A stretch of 64,000 bases of DNA. Source: PRS1 sp965250265 (GTDB lineage: Bacteria; Bacteroidota; Bacteroidia; Flavobacteriales; Flavobacteriaceae). Of this stretch, positions 25,446-35,298 are shown one piece after another. Where the stretch lies: NCBI GenBank assembly GCA_965250265.1, contig CBDFNO010000013.1:1-64000 (forward strand), written 5' to 3'. The position numbers and the translations under genes were made by a program. The notes under the pieces were generated by a model. It saw nothing but the letters and a program-made list of their open reading frames with translations, was not told where the DNA came from and made no database searches. Position 1 is the first letter of the stretch. The number at the start of each line of letters is the position of its first letter.

Positions 25446-26522
25446 CTAAATTACATCGCTATTAGCTTTTAGCTTTTCGGTGTTTTCGGCTAACATTAAT
25501 TCATCAATTATTTTTTGAATATCTCCATTAATTATATTAGATAAATCGTAGAGTGTTAACCCAATTCTGTGATCTGTTACACGGCCTTGCGAATAGTTAT
25601 ACGTTCTAATCTTGGCACTTCTGTCTCCAGAGCTAACCATAGAACCGCGTTTTGCTGCATCTTCGGCTTGCTTTTTTGCCAATTCTAAATCGTATAATCG
25701 GGAACGTAGTACTCTAAATGCTTTATCTTTATTTTTATGCTGACTTTTCTGGTCTTGACATTGTGCTACCAATCCTGTTGGAATATGTGTTAAACGCACC
25801 GCAGAATAGGTAGTATTTACACTTTGTCCTCCAGGACCAGACGAACAGAAATAATCTATACGAACATCTTTAGGGTTAATTTCTACATCAAATTCTTCAG
25901 CTTCTGGAAATACCATTACCGTTGCCGCACTTGTATGAACTCGACCTTGTGTCTCTGTTTGAGGCACACGCTGTACACGATGTACTCCAGCTTCAAACTT
26001 TAAAGTTCCATAAACATCATTACCACTAACTTCAAATTGTATTTCTTTAAAGCCTCCATTTGTGCCTTCGCTAAAATCTACTGTATCTACTTTCCATCCT
26101 CTACCTTCGCAATATTTTGTATACATTCTAAATAAATCACCAGCAAAAATACTCGCTTCATCTCCTCCAGTTCCAGCGCGTAGTTCTACAATTGCATTTT
26201 TAGAATCTTCTGGATCTTTAGGTATTAATAAGAATTTAATTTTATCCTCAAGTAAAGGCAGCTTTTCTTTGGCTTCTTCATATTCCATCTTTGCCATTTC
26301 AACCATTTCGGCATCAGAACCATCAGCTATAATTTCTTCTGCTTCAGTAATATTATTTGTAAGGGTCTCGTATTCTTCACCAATATCCAGCAACTTTCTT
26401 AAGTCTTTATATTCTTTATTTAATTGCACATACCGTTTTTGATCTGTAATAATATCTGGCTGAATTATTAAATCACTAACCTCATCAAAACGCTGTCTTA
26501 CTATTCTAATTCTTTCTAACAT
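25446..26522 (-). CDS. prfA: peptide chain release factor 1
   Basis: 358 residues, a normal RF1 length. The catalytic GGQ is at 231-233 (SSGPGGQSVNTTYS). The stop-codon-reading tripeptide region is RVPQTETQGRVHTS at 186-199, with P-x-T as in RF1 (RF2 has SPF). It releases finished proteins at UAA and UAG on the ribosome. Confidence 0.97.
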   Translation of the reverse strand: MLERIRIVRQRFDEVSDLIIQPDIITDQKRYVQLNKEYKDLRKLLDIGEEYETLTNNITEAEEIIADGSDAEMVEMAKMEYEEAKEKLPLLEDKIKFLLIPKDPEDSKNAIVELRAGTGGDEASIFAGDLFRMYTKYCEGRGWKVDTVDFSEGTNGGFKEIQFEVSGNDVYGTLKFEAGVHRVQRVPQTETQGRVHTSAATVMVFPEAEEFDVEINPKDVRIDYFCSSGPGGQSVNTTYSAVRLTHIPTGLVAQCQDQKSQHKNKDKAFRVLRSRLYDLELAKKQAEDAAKRGSMVSSGDRSAKIRTYNYSQGRVTDHRIGLTLYDLSNIINGDIQKIIDELMLAENTEKLKANSDVI

Positions 26523-26635
26523 TTACCTCTATAAATTGTGAAACAAAAATACGATAATTTATGAATTTTCAATATTTCAATCCCTTATAGATTATTGTAA
26601 AAATATTTATTCATTAAATCCGTTTATGATATTAT

Positions 26636-26923
26636 ATGCAGCAATTTTTATCAATACTTTCATTTTATAAACAGTTCGTAGTCTGGTCTTTTGTGGTAAA
26701 CATTGCTATTGCTATTGTTTTTCCTTTTGTGTTTTCTGCAATATTCACAAAATTATTCTTAACAATTTTTGCTTGGTATCTTGTAAAGGAAACCAATGCA
26801 AAACGAAAATTGTTGTTTTGCAAAAATTTAGGTGTTTCTACTTTCAAATTATTTTCAGTTCTCTTTTTAGTAGATATCTTTTTTACAATTACTTTTATAG
26901 TTGTAATAAAAGAATTTATCTGA
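26636..26923 (+). CDS. small hypothetical membrane protein
   Basis: 95 residues with two or three hydrophobic segments (VVWSFVVNIAIAIVFPFVF, LFLTIFAWYLV, LFSVLFLVDIFFTITFIVV) and a basic loop NAKRKLLFCK. It sits alone between prfA and purM, convergent with purM. No family recognised. Confidence 0.55.
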   Translation: MQQFLSILSFYKQFVVWSFVVNIAIAIVFPFVFSAIFTKLFLTIFAWYLVKETNAKRKLLFCKNLGVSTFKLFSVLFLVDIFFTITFIVVIKEFI

Positions 26924-26937
26924 TTTTTGAAAATTGA

Positions 26938-28116
26938 TTAGTATTCAAAAACGCCAAATTCACTTTTTATGGTAAGTTTCTTTTCTTCTGAAGATTCAAC
27001 TCTTCCGATAATTTGTGCGTCAACATTAAATGATTTAGAAATTTTAATAATACTATCAGCAATTTCTGAAGATACGTACAATTCCATACGATGACCACAA
27101 TTAAAAACTTGGTACATCTCTTTCCAATCAGTTTTTGATTGATCCTGAATTAATTTGAATAAAGGTGGAATGGAAAACATATTATCTTTTATAATATGCA
27201 GGTTATCAATAAAATGGAGAATTTTAGTTTGTGCACCTCCACTACAATGTATCATCCCGTGAACAGAATTTGAATTGTATTTTGTTAAAATTTCTTTAAT
27301 AATTGGGGCATATGTTCTTGTAGGAGATAGTACTAATTTCCCAGCATCAATTGGAGAATTTTCAACAGAATCAGTTAGGTTTTTATTTCCAGAGTATACC
27401 AATTCTTCAGAAACAGAAGCATCAAAACTTTCAGGATAGGATGAAGCTAAATAGTTATGAAACACATCGTGTCGTGCTGATGTTAAACCATTGCTTCCCA
27501 TGCCTCCGTTGTAATCTTTCTCATAAGTTGCCTGACCAAAAGATGATAAGCCTACAATAACATCACCAGCTTTAATATTAGAATTATCTATTACTTCACT
27601 ACGCTTTATTCTTGCAGTTACTGTTGAATCAACAATAATCGTTCGAACCAAATCGCCAACATCAGCAGTTTCACCTCCAGTAGAATGGATTGTCACTCCA
27701 AAATTTTTTAATTCTGAAATTAACTCTTCTGTCCCATTGATTATTGCCGAGATAACTTCTCCAGGTATTAAGTTTTTATTTCTTCCAATTGTAGATGACA
27801 GCATGATATTATCAGTTGCTCCAACACAAATCAAGTCATCGATATTCATTATTAAAGCATCTTGTGCAATGCCTTTCCAAACTGAAAGATCTCCAGTTTC
27901 TTTCCAATACATATAAGCCAACGAGCTTTTAGTTCCTGCTCCATCGGCATGCATAACCAAACAATAGTCTTCATCATTAGTCAGATAATCTGGAACAATT
28001 TTACAAAACGCTTTAGGAAATAAGCCTTTATCAATTTTTGCAATAGCATTGTGTACATCTTCTTTTGATGCAGATACACCTCGTAGTGCATATCTTTTAC
28101 TTACTTCTTGACTCAT
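26938..28116 (-). CDS. purM: phosphoribosylformylglycinamidine cyclo-ligase (AIR synthase)
   Basis: 392 residues. It opens YALRGVSASKEDVHNAIAK, has HADGAGTKSSLAY (the conserved AIR-synthase Gly-Thr-Lys loop), and NIDDLICVGA and GETADVGDLVR in the ATP-binding core. It is longer than E. coli PurM (345), as usual in Bacteroidota. It makes AIR in purine synthesis. It lies downstream of glnN on the same strand, with a terminator between. Confidence 0.93.
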   Translation of the reverse strand: MSQEVSKRYALRGVSASKEDVHNAIAKIDKGLFPKAFCKIVPDYLTNDEDYCLVMHADGAGTKSSLAYMYWKETGDLSVWKGIAQDALIMNIDDLICVGATDNIMLSSTIGRNKNLIPGEVISAIINGTEELISELKNFGVTIHSTGGETADVGDLVRTIIVDSTVTARIKRSEVIDNSNIKAGDVIVGLSSFGQATYEKDYNGGMGSNGLTSARHDVFHNYLASSYPESFDASVSEELVYSGNKNLTDSVENSPIDAGKLVLSPTRTYAPIIKEILTKYNSNSVHGMIHCSGGAQTKILHFIDNLHIIKDNMFSIPPLFKLIQDQSKTDWKEMYQVFNCGHRMELYVSSEIADSIIKISKSFNVDAQIIGRVESSEEKKLTIKSEFGVFEY

Positions 28117-28153
28117 TTGATTGGATTGTTGTGCAAATTTACTTTTTTGAATG

Positions 28154-28186
28154 AAAAAATCCCGCTTTTATCAGCGGGATTTTTTA
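28154..28186 (-). terminator. terminator after glnN
   Basis: AAAAAATCCCGC / GCGGGATTTTTT with loop TTTTATCA, strong on both strands. It separates glnN from purM. Confidence 0.8.
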
Positions 28187-28193
28187 TAAGTTA

Positions 28194-30380
28194 TTATCGT
28201 GTAAATAACATTTCTCTATACTTCGTAAGTGGCCAAAGTTCATCGTCTATAAGTAATTCTAACTTATCGCAATGATAGCGAATCTCGTCAAAATAAGGTT
28301 TTACTTTATTGCAATATAATGATGCTTTTTTCTCTATATCTTCTATTACATTTGCTTTTTTACGTTCGTTAGTCATTTTAGTAACTCCAGAATTTATAGT
28401 TTCTATGTGTTTAGAAATATCTTCAATTAATCCTAATTGTTCTTTTGCATATTTTTTAAACTCTTTTCCGTAAATATCTTTTAATCCAGTTACGTTTTCA
28501 ATAAGCACATTTTGATATTTCACTGCTGTTGGGATAACATGATTACGAGCAATATCTCCTAAAGCTCTACCCTCAATTTGTACTCGCATAATATATTCTT
28601 CTACTTCAATTTCGTAACGTGCATCAATTTCCACTTTACGCATCACCTCTAATTCTTCAAACAATGCAATTGTTTTTTTAGAAATTCTGGCCTTTAAAGC
28701 TTCAGGAGTTGTTTTATTATTACTTAATCCGCGTTTTTTTGCTTCAGTTTGCCATTCATCACCATAACCATTTCCTTCAAAAAGAATATGTTTTGATGAC
28801 TTAATGTACTCTCGCAACACATTAAAAACAGCCTCATCTTTTTTCAAATCTTTTTTTACAATTAGTTTATCCACTTCTTTTTTAAATTCTATAAGTTGTT
28901 TTGCAACAATTGAATTTAAAACTGTCATTGGATTTGCACAGTTTGCTGTAGAACCTACAGCTCTAAATTCAAACTTATTACCAGTAAAAGCAAATGGTGA
29001 TGTTCTATTTCTATCAGTATTATCTAATAAAATTTCAGGTATTTTTCCAACTACATTTAATTTTAAATCTGTTTTTTCTTCAGGTGATAATTTACCTTTA
29101 GTTACGCCTTCTAACTCATTAAGGACTTTGGTTAATTGTTCACCAATAAAAACAGAAATAATAGCTGGAGGTGCTTCATTTGCTCCTAAACGATGATCAT
29201 TACTTGCAGATGCTATTGACGCTCTAAGTAATTCTTCGTATTCATAAACGGCTTTGATGGTATTCACAAAAAAGGTTAAGAAGAGTAAATTACTCATTGG
29301 TGTTTTACCTGGACTTAATAAATTAATTCCAGTATTTGTGCTTAAACTCCAGTTATTATGCTTTCCAGATCCATTGATCCCTGCAAAAGGTTTTTCGTGT
29401 AATAAAACTTTAAAATTATGTCGTGTAGCAATTTTTTCCATGACATCCATTATTAAAGAATTATGATCTACTGCTAGATTTGCTTCCTCATAAATAGGTG
29501 CTAATTCAAATTGATTTGGAGCTACTTCATTATGCCTTGTTTTGACTGGAATTCCTAATAGCATACATTCAATCTCTAAATCTCTCATAAAAGACATCGC
29601 ACGGTTAGGAATTGTTCCAAAATAATGATCGTCTAATTGTTGCCCTTTTGCTGATGAATGTCCTAAAAGTGTTCTGCCTGTTAAAGTAATATCTGGTCTT
29701 GATGATGCCAATGCACTATCGATTAAAAAATATTCTTGCTCCCAGCCAAGAGATGCATTTACTTTTTTTACATTTTTATCAAAATATTTAACTACACCAA
29801 CAGCAGCTTTATCAACAGCTTGTAAGGCTCTTAATAATGGAGTTTTATAATCTAATGCTTCTCCAGTATAAGCCACAAAAACTGTAGGTATGCATAAGGT
29901 TGTACCATATATAAATGCTGGTGATGTAGGATCCCAAGCTGTGTAACCACGTGCTTCAAAAGTATTTCTTATACCTCCACTTGGGAAACTTGAGGCATCT
30001 GGTTCTTGCTGTACCAATTGGCCACCACCAAATTTTTCGATTGCTAAGCCATTCCCGATAGTTTCAAAAAATGCATCATGCTTTTCTGCTGTTGCTCCTG
30101 TTAAAGGTTGAAACCAATGTGTATAATGTGTAACACCTTTAGATAGTGCCCAATCCTTCATTGCTGAGGAAATTTGATCAGCAATATTTCTATTTATTTT
30201 AGTTCCTTTTTCGATAGCATCTATAACACCTTTATAAGCATCTTTTGTTAAAGATTGCCTCATAGTTGCTTCATTGAATACATTAGAACCAAAAAGTGAA
30301 GAACGTTTGTCTGTCTCTTCTATTATTACTGGTTTTCGATTAAGTGTTTCTTTAATTGCATGAAATCTAAGCGTTGACAT
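28194..30380 (-). CDS. glnN: glutamine synthetase type III
   Basis: 728 residues, the length of GSIII, with the family-specific start FHAIKETLNRKPVII, then GWEQEYFLID (glutamate/metal binding), RHNEVAPNQFELAPI and HNNWSLSTNTG. It condenses ammonium and glutamate using ATP. It is divergent from a second, eukaryote-like GSII gene. The 245-bp gap between them holds the promoters of both. Confidence 0.97.
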   Translation of the reverse strand: MSTLRFHAIKETLNRKPVIIEETDKRSSLFGSNVFNEATMRQSLTKDAYKGVIDAIEKGTKINRNIADQISSAMKDWALSKGVTHYTHWFQPLTGATAEKHDAFFETIGNGLAIEKFGGGQLVQQEPDASSFPSGGIRNTFEARGYTAWDPTSPAFIYGTTLCIPTVFVAYTGEALDYKTPLLRALQAVDKAAVGVVKYFDKNVKKVNASLGWEQEYFLIDSALASSRPDITLTGRTLLGHSSAKGQQLDDHYFGTIPNRAMSFMRDLEIECMLLGIPVKTRHNEVAPNQFELAPIYEEANLAVDHNSLIMDVMEKIATRHNFKVLLHEKPFAGINGSGKHNNWSLSTNTGINLLSPGKTPMSNLLFLTFFVNTIKAVYEYEELLRASIASASNDHRLGANEAPPAIISVFIGEQLTKVLNELEGVTKGKLSPEEKTDLKLNVVGKIPEILLDNTDRNRTSPFAFTGNKFEFRAVGSTANCANPMTVLNSIVAKQLIEFKKEVDKLIVKKDLKKDEAVFNVLREYIKSSKHILFEGNGYGDEWQTEAKKRGLSNNKTTPEALKARISKKTIALFEELEVMRKVEIDARYEIEVEEYIMRVQIEGRALGDIARNHVIPTAVKYQNVLIENVTGLKDIYGKEFKKYAKEQLGLIEDISKHIETINSGVTKMTNERKKANVIEDIEKKASLYCNKVKPYFDEIRYHCDKLELLIDDELWPLTKYREMLFTR

Positions 30381-30581
30381 TTTTTACTTTTTTTAAATGA
30401 TTTGACTTTATAACGAATTTGAAACGACAAATTTAGGAATACTTTATTAACAATTTATTATTTTTTATCAAAAAATATTAGTTTTTCTTATTTTAACCCT
30501 ACAAAAAATAGGGTGTTAATAAAAATATAATAAATAATGAATTTTTTACCCCTTAAAATATTATGCCATAATGAATTTTAC

Positions 30582-30589
30582 TAATTTTG
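30582..30589 (+). promoter_or_regulatory. putative -7 element of the GSII gene
   Basis: TAATTTTG lies 36 bp before the ATG at 30626. It overlaps the first codons of a longer in-frame reading from TTG 30587, which favours the ATG as the true start. Confidence 0.5.
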
Positions 30590-30625
30590 TCAAATAAATA
30601 TTGTTTCAACATAATTTTTAAGAAT

Positions 30626-31666
30626 ATGGCTAAAATAAAATTAGAGTATTTATGGTTAGATGGTTACTTACCAACTCAAAATTTAAGAAGTAAAACAAAA
30701 GTAGAAGAGCATGAAAATTTTAAAGGCACTTTAGAGGAATTAGGAAACTGGTCTTTTGATGGATCTTCGACACTACAAGCTGAAGGTGGTTCATCCGATT
30801 GTTTATTGAAACCTGTTGCTATTTATCCTGATCCTGTTCGAAGAAATGGATATTTAGTAATGACTGAAGTTTTAAATGCAGATGGAACACCACACGTTTC
30901 AAACGGTAGAGCTTCAATTGACGATGATGATAATGACTTCTGGTTTGGTTTTGAGCAAGAGTACTTTATTATGGATGTTAAAACTCAATTACCGTTAGGG
31001 TTTCCAATTGGAGGTTATCCTGGACCACAAGGTATGTACTACTGCTCCGTTGGTGGCAAAAACACATGGGGAAGAGATTTAGTTGAAGAGCATGCAGATT
31101 TATGTATTGATGCTGGACTTAACTTTGAAGGTATTAATCAAGAAGTTGCTGCTGGACAATGGGAATTCCAATTGTTTGCCATAGGCGCTAAAAAAGCGGG
31201 AGACGAAATGTGGATTGCAAGATATTTATTAGACAGATTGACTGAAAAATATGGTTACTATATTGAGTATCATCCAAAACCAATAAAAGGTGATTGGAAT
31301 GGATCTGGTATGCATGCCAACTTTTCTAATAGTACGCTAAGGACGTGTGGTTCTCAAGAAATTTACGAACAAATATGTGAGGCATTTAGACCTGTTACTA
31401 AAGAACATATAGAAGTATATGGTGCTTATAATAATCAACGATTAACTGGACAGCATGAAACCGCTTCTATTAGTGATTTTAGCTATGGTGTGTCAGATAG
31501 AGGTGCTTCTATAAGAATTCCTATTATAACAGTAGAAAAAGGATGGAAAGGATGGTTAGAAGATAGAAGACCTGCTTCAAATGGCGATCCTTATAAAATA
31601 GCTGGCAGAATTATTAAAACAGTAAAAACGGCAGAAGTAGTGGCGGAAGTAGAAGTTTTCGCATGA
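30626..31666 (+). CDS. glnA: glutamine synthetase, GSII (eukaryote-like) type
   Basis: 346 residues from the ATG at 30626 (MAKIKLEYLWLDGY). An in-frame TTG at 30587 lies in the promoter and is rejected. WFGFEQEYF, EGINQEVAAGQWEFQ and GSGMHANFSN are the metal, substrate and ATP-binding blocks of GSII, as in eukaryotes and some Bacteroidota. It assimilates ammonium. It is divergent from GSIII, so the cell can tune two unrelated isoforms from one intergenic region. Confidence 0.95.
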   Translation: MAKIKLEYLWLDGYLPTQNLRSKTKVEEHENFKGTLEELGNWSFDGSSTLQAEGGSSDCLLKPVAIYPDPVRRNGYLVMTEVLNADGTPHVSNGRASIDDDDNDFWFGFEQEYFIMDVKTQLPLGFPIGGYPGPQGMYYCSVGGKNTWGRDLVEEHADLCIDAGLNFEGINQEVAAGQWEFQLFAIGAKKAGDEMWIARYLLDRLTEKYGYYIEYHPKPIKGDWNGSGMHANFSNSTLRTCGSQEIYEQICEAFRPVTKEHIEVYGAYNNQRLTGQHETASISDFSYGVSDRGASIRIPIITVEKGWKGWLEDRRPASNGDPYKIAGRIIKTVKTAEVVAEVEVFA

Positions 31667-31692
31667 TTTATTAATAATGTTTTAGTTCAAAG

Positions 31693-31724
31693 AAAGCCAG
31701 CAATTTTTGTTTGGCTTTTTTTTT
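31693..31724 (+). terminator. terminator after glnA
   Basis: AAAGCCA (31693-31699) pairs with TGGCTTT (31712-31718), followed by a long T-run. It sits between the GSII gene and the convergent exchanger gene. Confidence 0.75.
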
Positions 31725-31737
31725 ATTTCAACTAAAT

Positions 31738-32676
31738 TTATTTGAATACAAAAATCATAAAAATTCCGTAGGCAAAAACAAGAAAGAATCCTTTGAATCT
31801 ACTAATTTGAAATTTTTTAGGAAGTACTATTAAAGGAATTAATATAGCAGCAAAAGCAAGCATCCAAAAAATATCTCTTGATAAAATTTGCGGTTCGGTA
31901 ACCGGAATCGTTTTTATAATTGAAGTTATTCCTAAAACAGAACCAATATTAAAAATATTAGAACCAATTAAATTTCCTAAAGAAATTGCTTTTTCTTGTT
32001 TAATTGCAGCAATGACTGAAGCTGCTAATTCTGGTACACTTGTACCAATTGCAATCATTGTTATTCCAATTACTCCATCACTTACTCCAAGAGCTTCAGC
32101 TAATTGCTTTGCGCCATCTACTAACCATTCAGAGCCAAAATATAAAGCTGACGCTCCAATTATCAACCAAACAACAATTTTAAAATTGGAAACTATCGCT
32201 AAACTATCATCAACTTCTTGAATATCATTTCCATTTTTTGAGCGTTTAATTAATAGAAATAAAAACAACACTAAAGCTGCTAATAAAATTCCACCTTCAA
32301 TTCCTGTAAGCTGATTGTCATTACTAAGAAAATAATACAACGCAATAGAAAACAGCATCATAACTGGCCAGTTAAACTTATAAAAGGACTTGTCTACACC
32401 TATAGAACCTATTAAAGCTGTAATACCTAACACCAAACCAATATTAGCAATATTAGAACCTACAACATTATTAATAGCTATAGCAGGAGAACCACTTAAA
32501 GCAGCGCTTAAACTTACTAACAGCTCTGGAGCAGAAGTTGCAAAAGAAACAACTGTCATACCAATTACAAGTTTAGAAATATTAAATTTAAAGGATAGCG
32601 CTACTGAAGAACGCACTAAAAACTCACCTCCTACCACTAATAGTAATAATCCTAAAATTACCAAAACTATGCTCAT
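31738..32676 (-). CDS. calcium/sodium antiporter (CaCA family, YrbG-like)
   Basis: 312 residues with about ten hydrophobic helices. The two inverted alpha-repeats are visible: VVSFATSAPELLVSLSAA in the first half and IGTSVPELAASVIAA in the second, each with GN(V/L)(V/I)GSN(I)-N motifs after them (NNVVGSNIANIGLV and GNLIGSNIFNIGSV). It exchanges Na+ (or K+) for Ca2+ across the inner membrane. Confidence 0.92.
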   Translation of the reverse strand: MSIVLVILGLLLLVVGGEFLVRSSVALSFKFNISKLVIGMTVVSFATSAPELLVSLSAALSGSPAIAINNVVGSNIANIGLVLGITALIGSIGVDKSFYKFNWPVMMLFSIALYYFLSNDNQLTGIEGGILLAALVLFLFLLIKRSKNGNDIQEVDDSLAIVSNFKIVVWLIIGASALYFGSEWLVDGAKQLAEALGVSDGVIGITMIAIGTSVPELAASVIAAIKQEKAISLGNLIGSNIFNIGSVLGITSIIKTIPVTEPQILSRDIFWMLAFAAILIPLIVLPKKFQISRFKGFFLVFAYGIFMIFVFK

Positions 32677-32794
32677 ATAATTACTTTTTTACATCTACGC
32701 TATTGCTCTTATGCATTTAAAATACGAAGATAGTATTTAAACCTTTAATACAATAAAAACTTAAAATTTCGTTAAATAACTGTAAACATAGTTG

Positions 32795-32816
32795 TATAAC
32801 TATAAAAATAGTTATA
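32795..32816. promoter_or_regulatory. BlaI-type operator
   Basis: A perfect 9-bp inverted repeat, TATAACTAT-AAAA-ATAGTTATA, 36 bp before the blaI-like ATG. An overlapping copy (ATAGTTGTATAACTAT, 32788-32803) lies on its left. The position and dyad fit autorepression by the BlaI-like protein. Confidence 0.6.
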
Positions 32817-32851
32817 TGTTTGAATCGGTTTAATACTTGAAAAATAATCCT

Positions 32852-33211
32852 ATGCAAAAACTCACAAACAAAGAAGAAGAAATTATGCATATTTTATGGG
32901 AGCTTGAAAAAGCTTTTGTAAAGGATGTGCTTGAAGAAATTAGTGAAGACAAACCGCATTACAACACACTCTCTACAATTATAAGAAATTTGGAAGACAA
33001 AGGTTATGTTGGTTACACAGCTTACGGAAAAACACATCAATACTTTCCTATTATTAGCAAAGAAACCTATAGAAAACGATTTATGAATTCTGCAATAGAT
33101 AGCTATTTTAATAGCTCTTATAAAAATGTAGTTTCATTTTTTGCTAATGAAGAAAAAATAAGTGTTGATGAACTCAAAGAAATTATCTCTCTAATCGAAA
33201 ACAAGAAATAA
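32852..33211 (+). CDS. BlaI/MecI-family repressor
   Basis: 119 residues from the ATG at 32852. A winged helix (TNKEEEIMHILWELEKAF, NTLSTIIRNLEDKGYV) is followed by a dimerising C-terminal helix pair. Such repressors are released when a partner BlaR1-type membrane protease cleaves them. Here that partner follows 2 bp downstream. The dyad at 32795-32816 is the likely operator. Confidence 0.93.
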   Translation: MQKLTNKEEEIMHILWELEKAFVKDVLEEISEDKPHYNTLSTIIRNLEDKGYVGYTAYGKTHQYFPIISKETYRKRFMNSAIDSYFNSSYKNVVSFFANEEKISVDELKEIISLIENKK

Positions 33212-33213
33212 TT

Positions 33214-34980
33214 ATGGAATATTTAATTAAAGTAAGTGCAATTATCGCAATATTTTATTTATGCTATAATTTATTTTTAAAAAGAGATACTTTTTTTGAA
33301 TCTAATAGATGGTTTTTTATTATAGGTTTAATTACTGCTATTTTAATTCCATTAGTAGTGATTCCTATTTATATAACAGTACAACCTCAAGAATTTATTT
33401 ATTCAGGTTCAAACAACTTAACATCGTTAAGTGAAACTACTGTTACACCTTTTAATTGGAATGCAGTAATTACAACGATTTACTTTTTAGGCGTTAGTAT
33501 TTTTGCTGTTCGTTTATTAATTCAAATTTACTCGTTAGTATCGTTAATTATTCGGAATAGAAAACAACGCTCTGGAAAATTTATATATGTTGAAGTAGAA
33601 GATAATATCTCACCTTTTTCATTTTTTAATTGGATTGTTTTTAATCCAAATCAATTTAAACAAACTGAACTAGAACAGATTATTACACATGAAAAAGTCC
33701 ATGCTAACCAATTTCATTCTGTAGATATTTTATTAATTCAAATAGTTTCAGTTGTGTTTTGGTGTAATCCGTTAATATGGTTATACAAAAAAGAGTTACA
33801 TCAAAATCTAGAATTTATTGCTGACAATGAAGCTCAAAAACAATCCTCTTGTGAGAAAAGCTATCAGCATTTATTACTTAAAACAAGTATGCCTAATTAT
33901 CAAATGGCACTTACAAATAATTTTTATAATTCACTAATCAAAAAACGAATCGTTATGTTACACAAAAACAGATCAAAAAACAGGAACTATTTGAAATTTA
34001 CTTTAATTCTTCCACTATTGGCTTTATTTATAATGAGCTTTAATACAAAAGAGATTATTATTGAAGATGAATCTTCAAAAAGTATTTCTAATAATGAAAT
34101 TACTGCTAATGAAATAGTTGATGTAATTATTACAAAAGACTATTCGGAAGCAGACTTTAAAAAAATAAAAGAAAAATTTGCTGAATCAGGTGTTACTTTA
34201 AAGTTTAAAGGCATTAAAAGAAATGAAAATAATGAAATAACTGCAATTAAAATTGAAGCAAGTTCAAAAAATTCAAATGCTAATTTTAATACGAATTCAG
34301 ATGATCCTATCAAGCCAATAAAAATTACTATTGATAATGAAAGTAATAGTATATCTATAGGTAATGGATCTAAACATCATATTGTAGAAGGTGAAGGTTA
34401 CAGCTTTTTTAGTAAAAACGGAAATCATAAAATTCATTCTTCAGGAAAAGGAAATAGTGTTTTTGTTTATGAAAGTGATGATGATCATCATGATGATAAT
34501 GACCATGATGATGTTTTTATTGTGAAAAAGAATGGTAAAGTTCATGAAGTTAAAGACGTTCATAAAAACAAAAGAGTCCATATTATAAAAGGAGACGAGG
34601 GGAGTGTTTTTGAAATTAAAGGTGATGATGGTAGTCTTTTTGAACTTAAGGGCAAACACAAAGATGGAAAAGTAATTGTAAGCGGAAATTCAGTTATTTG
34701 GAATCATGATGATAAGAACATTTGGACAACTGATAAAGGTAAAAGCATTACAATAAAATCACTTGGGAAAGGTAAAAACAAAATCTTTATCTCTGGAGAT
34801 AGTGATGAAAAGCCTTTATTTGTTTTAGATGGTAAAGAAGTATCTAAAAAAGTAATTGATGATCTAGATTCAGATTCAATTGATAAGGTTGAAGTATTAA
34901 AAGGAGATGGTGCAATAGAGAAATATGGTAAAAAAGCAAAAGATGGAGTAGTACTTATCACCACAAAAAAGAAAGATTAA
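33214..34980 (+). CDS. BlaR1-like M56 membrane metalloprotease with TonB-plug-like tail
   Basis: 588 residues. Membrane helices lie near 5-20, 33-55, 83-113 and 264-284. The zinc protease motif HEKVH is at 159-163, with ENLE/EFIADNEA near 195-206 as third ligand. After the last helix comes a ~300-residue periplasmic part, including an Asp/His-rich stretch (ESDDDHHDDNDHDD). The end, KVEVLKGDGAIEKYGKKAKD then GVVLITTKKKD, copies the plug motif of TonB-dependent receptors. It likely senses envelope or cell-wall stress and cleaves the adjacent repressor. It has no beta-lactamase-like sensor domain. Confidence 0.88.
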   Translation: MEYLIKVSAIIAIFYLCYNLFLKRDTFFESNRWFFIIGLITAILIPLVVIPIYITVQPQEFIYSGSNNLTSLSETTVTPFNWNAVITTIYFLGVSIFAVRLLIQIYSLVSLIIRNRKQRSGKFIYVEVEDNISPFSFFNWIVFNPNQFKQTELEQIITHEKVHANQFHSVDILLIQIVSVVFWCNPLIWLYKKELHQNLEFIADNEAQKQSSCEKSYQHLLLKTSMPNYQMALTNNFYNSLIKKRIVMLHKNRSKNRNYLKFTLILPLLALFIMSFNTKEIIIEDESSKSISNNEITANEIVDVIITKDYSEADFKKIKEKFAESGVTLKFKGIKRNENNEITAIKIEASSKNSNANFNTNSDDPIKPIKITIDNESNSISIGNGSKHHIVEGEGYSFFSKNGNHKIHSSGKGNSVFVYESDDDHHDDNDHDDVFIVKKNGKVHEVKDVHKNKRVHIIKGDEGSVFEIKGDDGSLFELKGKHKDGKVIVSGNSVIWNHDDKNIWTTDKGKSITIKSLGKGKNKIFISGDSDEKPLFVLDGKEVSKKVIDDLDSDSIDKVEVLKGDGAIEKYGKKAKDGVVLITTKKKD

Positions 34981-35000
34981 ATTAAAAACTAATATTTAAT

Positions 35001-35034
35001 AAAACCCCAAACTAATTTATAGTTTGGGGTTTTT
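35001..35034 (+). terminator. terminator after the BlaR1-like gene
   Basis: AAAACCCCAAACT (35001-35013) pairs with AGTTTGGGGTTTT (35021-35034) around AATTTAT, ending in Ts. Confidence 0.8.
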
Positions 35035-35088
35035 GGTTTATAAGCTTAACACAAAATTTCACTATTTTTACATTGTAAATGGTAATTA

Positions 35089-35241
35089 ATGAAAAAACAA
35101 CTATTCAAATTTTTAGCGAAATTAAATAAAGCTTTTTTACCAAGTTTTACAAAGCGCAGACTTGACTTAAGTAAAGCCACAAAATTACAGATGGCAATTT
35201 TTGGTTGGAGACTTTATGTTACCAAACGTGCATTAGATTAA
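35089..35241 (+). CDS. small conserved basic protein
   Basis: 50 residues (MKKQLFKFLAKLNKAF..., ending YVTKRALD), basic, with an amphipathic N-terminal helix. I recall similar ~50-residue proteins next to tRNA genes in Flavobacteriaceae, sometimes annotated as SsrA-binding-like, but that label is doubtful. It sits 57 bp upstream of tRNA-Arg. Confidence 0.6.
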   Translation: MKKQLFKFLAKLNKAFLPSFTKRRLDLSKATKLQMAIFGWRLYVTKRALD

Positions 35242-35298
35242 AATACTCAATTAGTTTGCTGTTCTTTTAAAAAGAAATATATTTGCAACCGCAAAAAA

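Noticed and set aside
30587..30625. N-terminal extension of the GSII gene from a TTG
   Set aside because: It overlaps a TAATTTTG promoter box, and the family starts at MAKIKLEY, so ATG 30626 is used.
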